DNA of 64,000 nt from an uncultured Maribacter sp. (GTDB lineage: Bacteria; Bacteroidota; Bacteroidia; Flavobacteriales; Flavobacteriaceae), in contig NZ_CANMBB010000005.1 of NCBI RefSeq assembly GCF_947495965.1, positions 186,001 through 250,000 of the forward strand, given 5' to 3'. A program made the position numbers and the translations under genes. The notes below the pieces were generated by a model, which saw only the letters and a program-made list of their open reading frames with translations, was not told the DNA's origin and did no database searches. This document shows, in pieces, positions 63,474 through 64,000 of the stretch (the first letter of the stretch is position 1; every line of letters starts with the position of its first letter).

Positions 63474-63496
63474 GGTTCGAATCCCTCCGGCTCCAC
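63474..63496 (+). repeat. attR: 23-bp copy of the ssrA 3' end
   Basis: Identical over 23 bp to 18034-18056. The flanking sequence to the left does not fold into a tmRNA or tRNA, so this is a cut-off duplicate created by integration and not an RNA gene. It marks the right boundary of the island. Confidence 0.93.
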
Positions 63497-63501
63497 ATAA
63501 A

Positions 63502-63530
63502 AAAACCACCAATTTTGGTGGTTTTATATT
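63502..63530 (+). terminator. Displaced original ssrA terminator
   Basis: AAAACCACC (63502-63510) and GGTGGTTTT (63517-63525) form a 9-bp stem around AATTTT, followed by a T-rich stretch. It starts 6 bp after attR, at the distance expected for the native terminator of ssrA before integration. It may also stop the convergent NUDIX gene. Confidence 0.78.
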
Positions 63531-63563
63531 TTTATAGACCTCTCTGGTAATAAGCAATTAACT

Positions 63564-64000
63564 TTAAAAATTCTCTGCAATACGTTTTAATAAAAAAGTC
63601 TCGCGCTCTATAGACATCCCTTTTTTTTCACTTGTAGCAATAGTTTTTTCGTTATGCATTATGGCTTCATGAATATTTACCCACACAGCTCTCATTCCAT
63701 TTTTTGTTTCGTATTCTTCCATTTTTGATGCTCCAAGTTTCTTATTAATAGTACAGGTATAGCAATAAGAAATCATGTGTTGCACATCATAATCTGGTTT
63801 ATACCATGGCCTGTATTCTTCGTAAATTCCAAAAGGTTTTATATTCTTAATATTTTTTGCACCAGTTTCTTCAATAAGTTCTCGTACCATACCATCTACT
63901 TTATCCTCACTTGCATTTAACCCACCACCTGGAAGGCTATAATCTTCATATCTTTCTGTGTAAAGTAGTAAAATTGCATTCCCATCTATTACAATACTAC
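63564..64000 (-). CDS. NUDIX hydrolase (5' end outside window)
   Basis: The frame is open to the right edge of the window, so the real start lies beyond 64000; the internal Met at 63890 lies inside the Nudix box and is not the start. The Nudix box is complete on the minus strand: G-x5-E-x7-REL-x-EE-x-GA, spanning about 63860-63930 (GGGLNASEDKV then RELIEETGA). About 145 residues are visible. Such enzymes hydrolyse nucleoside diphosphates linked to other moieties; the substrate is not predictable. It is the first chromosomal gene right of the island. Confidence 0.88.
   Translation of the reverse strand, partial: SIVIDGNAILLLYTERYEDYSLPGGGLNASEDKVDGMVRELIEETGAKNIKNIKPFGIYEEYRPWYKPDYDVQHMISYCYTCTINKKLGASKMEEYETKNGMRAVWVNIHEAIMHNEKTIATSEKKGMSIERETFLLKRIAENF

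Larger units (their letters stand above)
18034..63496. mobile_element. 45-kb genomic island integrated in ssrA
   Basis: The element lies between two identical 23-bp ssrA 3'-end repeats. A tyrosine integrase gene is the first gene inside, next to ssrA, the usual position for such islands. Almost all cargo (19921-62165) is on the minus strand and consists of a T2SS-like machine plus very large secreted proteins. The genes outside both ends are ordinary core genes. No conjugation, replication or phage structural genes are visible, so it is not self-transmissible by itself. The integrase lacks its catalytic C-terminus, so the island is probably now fixed unless mobilised in trans. Confidence 0.85.

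Noticed and set aside
63460-63496. A tRNA or second tmRNA gene at the right end, from the T-loop GGTTCGAATCC and acceptor end
   Set aside because: Only the last 23 bases match. There is no D-arm, anticodon arm or 5' acceptor strand upstream, so it is the att duplicate.
18034-63496. A prophage or conjugative element
   Set aside because: I see no capsid, tail, portal, terminase, relaxase, T4 coupling protein or replication gene. The ATPase and secretin belong to a T2SS-like operon.

Overview
The window comes from an AT-rich member of the Bacteroidota, almost certainly a marine-type Flavobacteriaceae. The evidence is a tmRNA tag reading GENNYALAA, a type IX secretion (T9SS) C-terminal sorting domain, SprB-type repeats, the RHS core form typical of this phylum, a Cys-type KdsA, and several exact matches to the Bacteroidota -7 promoter element TAnnTTTG. 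I cannot resolve the genus from sequence alone.

Region 1 (1 to about 18,055) is ordinary core chromosome. It holds the end of an ABC-F ATPase, a minus-strand envelope group (TPR protein, TonB-receptor-like barrel, OmpA-family protein), ftsE, a membrane protein, polyphosphate glucokinase, a lipoprotein, the GTPase TypA/BipA, a small outer-membrane barrel, kdsA, a DUF3857/transglutaminase-like protein, a DUF1361 membrane protein, an alanine-dehydrogenase-like oxidoreductase, and ssrA (tmRNA).

Region 2 (about 18,034 to 63,496) is a 45.4-kb genomic island in the 3' end of ssrA. It is bounded by 23-bp direct repeats of the T-arm/acceptor end of tmRNA. Next to ssrA lies a tyrosine integrase that has lost its C-terminal catalytic box, then a GIY-YIG-like gene. 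Nearly everything else is on the minus strand. Read in the direction of transcription from about 62,165 down, it encodes: a calcium-binding thrombospondin-type-3 protein, a Skp/OmpH-like protein, a lipoprotein, a 1915-aa SpvB-like protein, a 245-aa secreted protein, a 1664-aa secreted protein, a 130-aa secreted protein, a 3589-aa protein with SprB repeats, YD repeats and an RHS core, and a 104-aa membrane protein. Then come a T9SS-sorted FG-GAP/Calx-beta protein, a 483-aa secreted protein, and a compact operon for a complete type II secretion/type IV pilus-like machine: minor pseudopilins, GspF, a major pseudopilin, a prepilin peptidase, GspE, the secretin GspD, and GspL-, GspM- and GspC-like assembly proteins with an interleaved FN3-like lipoprotein. 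An orphan response regulator is divergent from the far end of the block.

My reading, which is inference, is that the island is one functional unit: a dedicated T2SS-like machine, very large YD/RHS/SpvB-type surface or secreted proteins with their own periplasmic chaperone, and a regulator. The three giant proteins show no T9SS sorting domain, so the co-encoded T2SS-like apparatus is an attractive export route.

Region 3 (63,497 to 64,000) returns to the chromosome. It starts with a terminator hairpin that probably belonged to ssrA before the insertion, followed by a NUDIX hydrolase gene that runs off the window.
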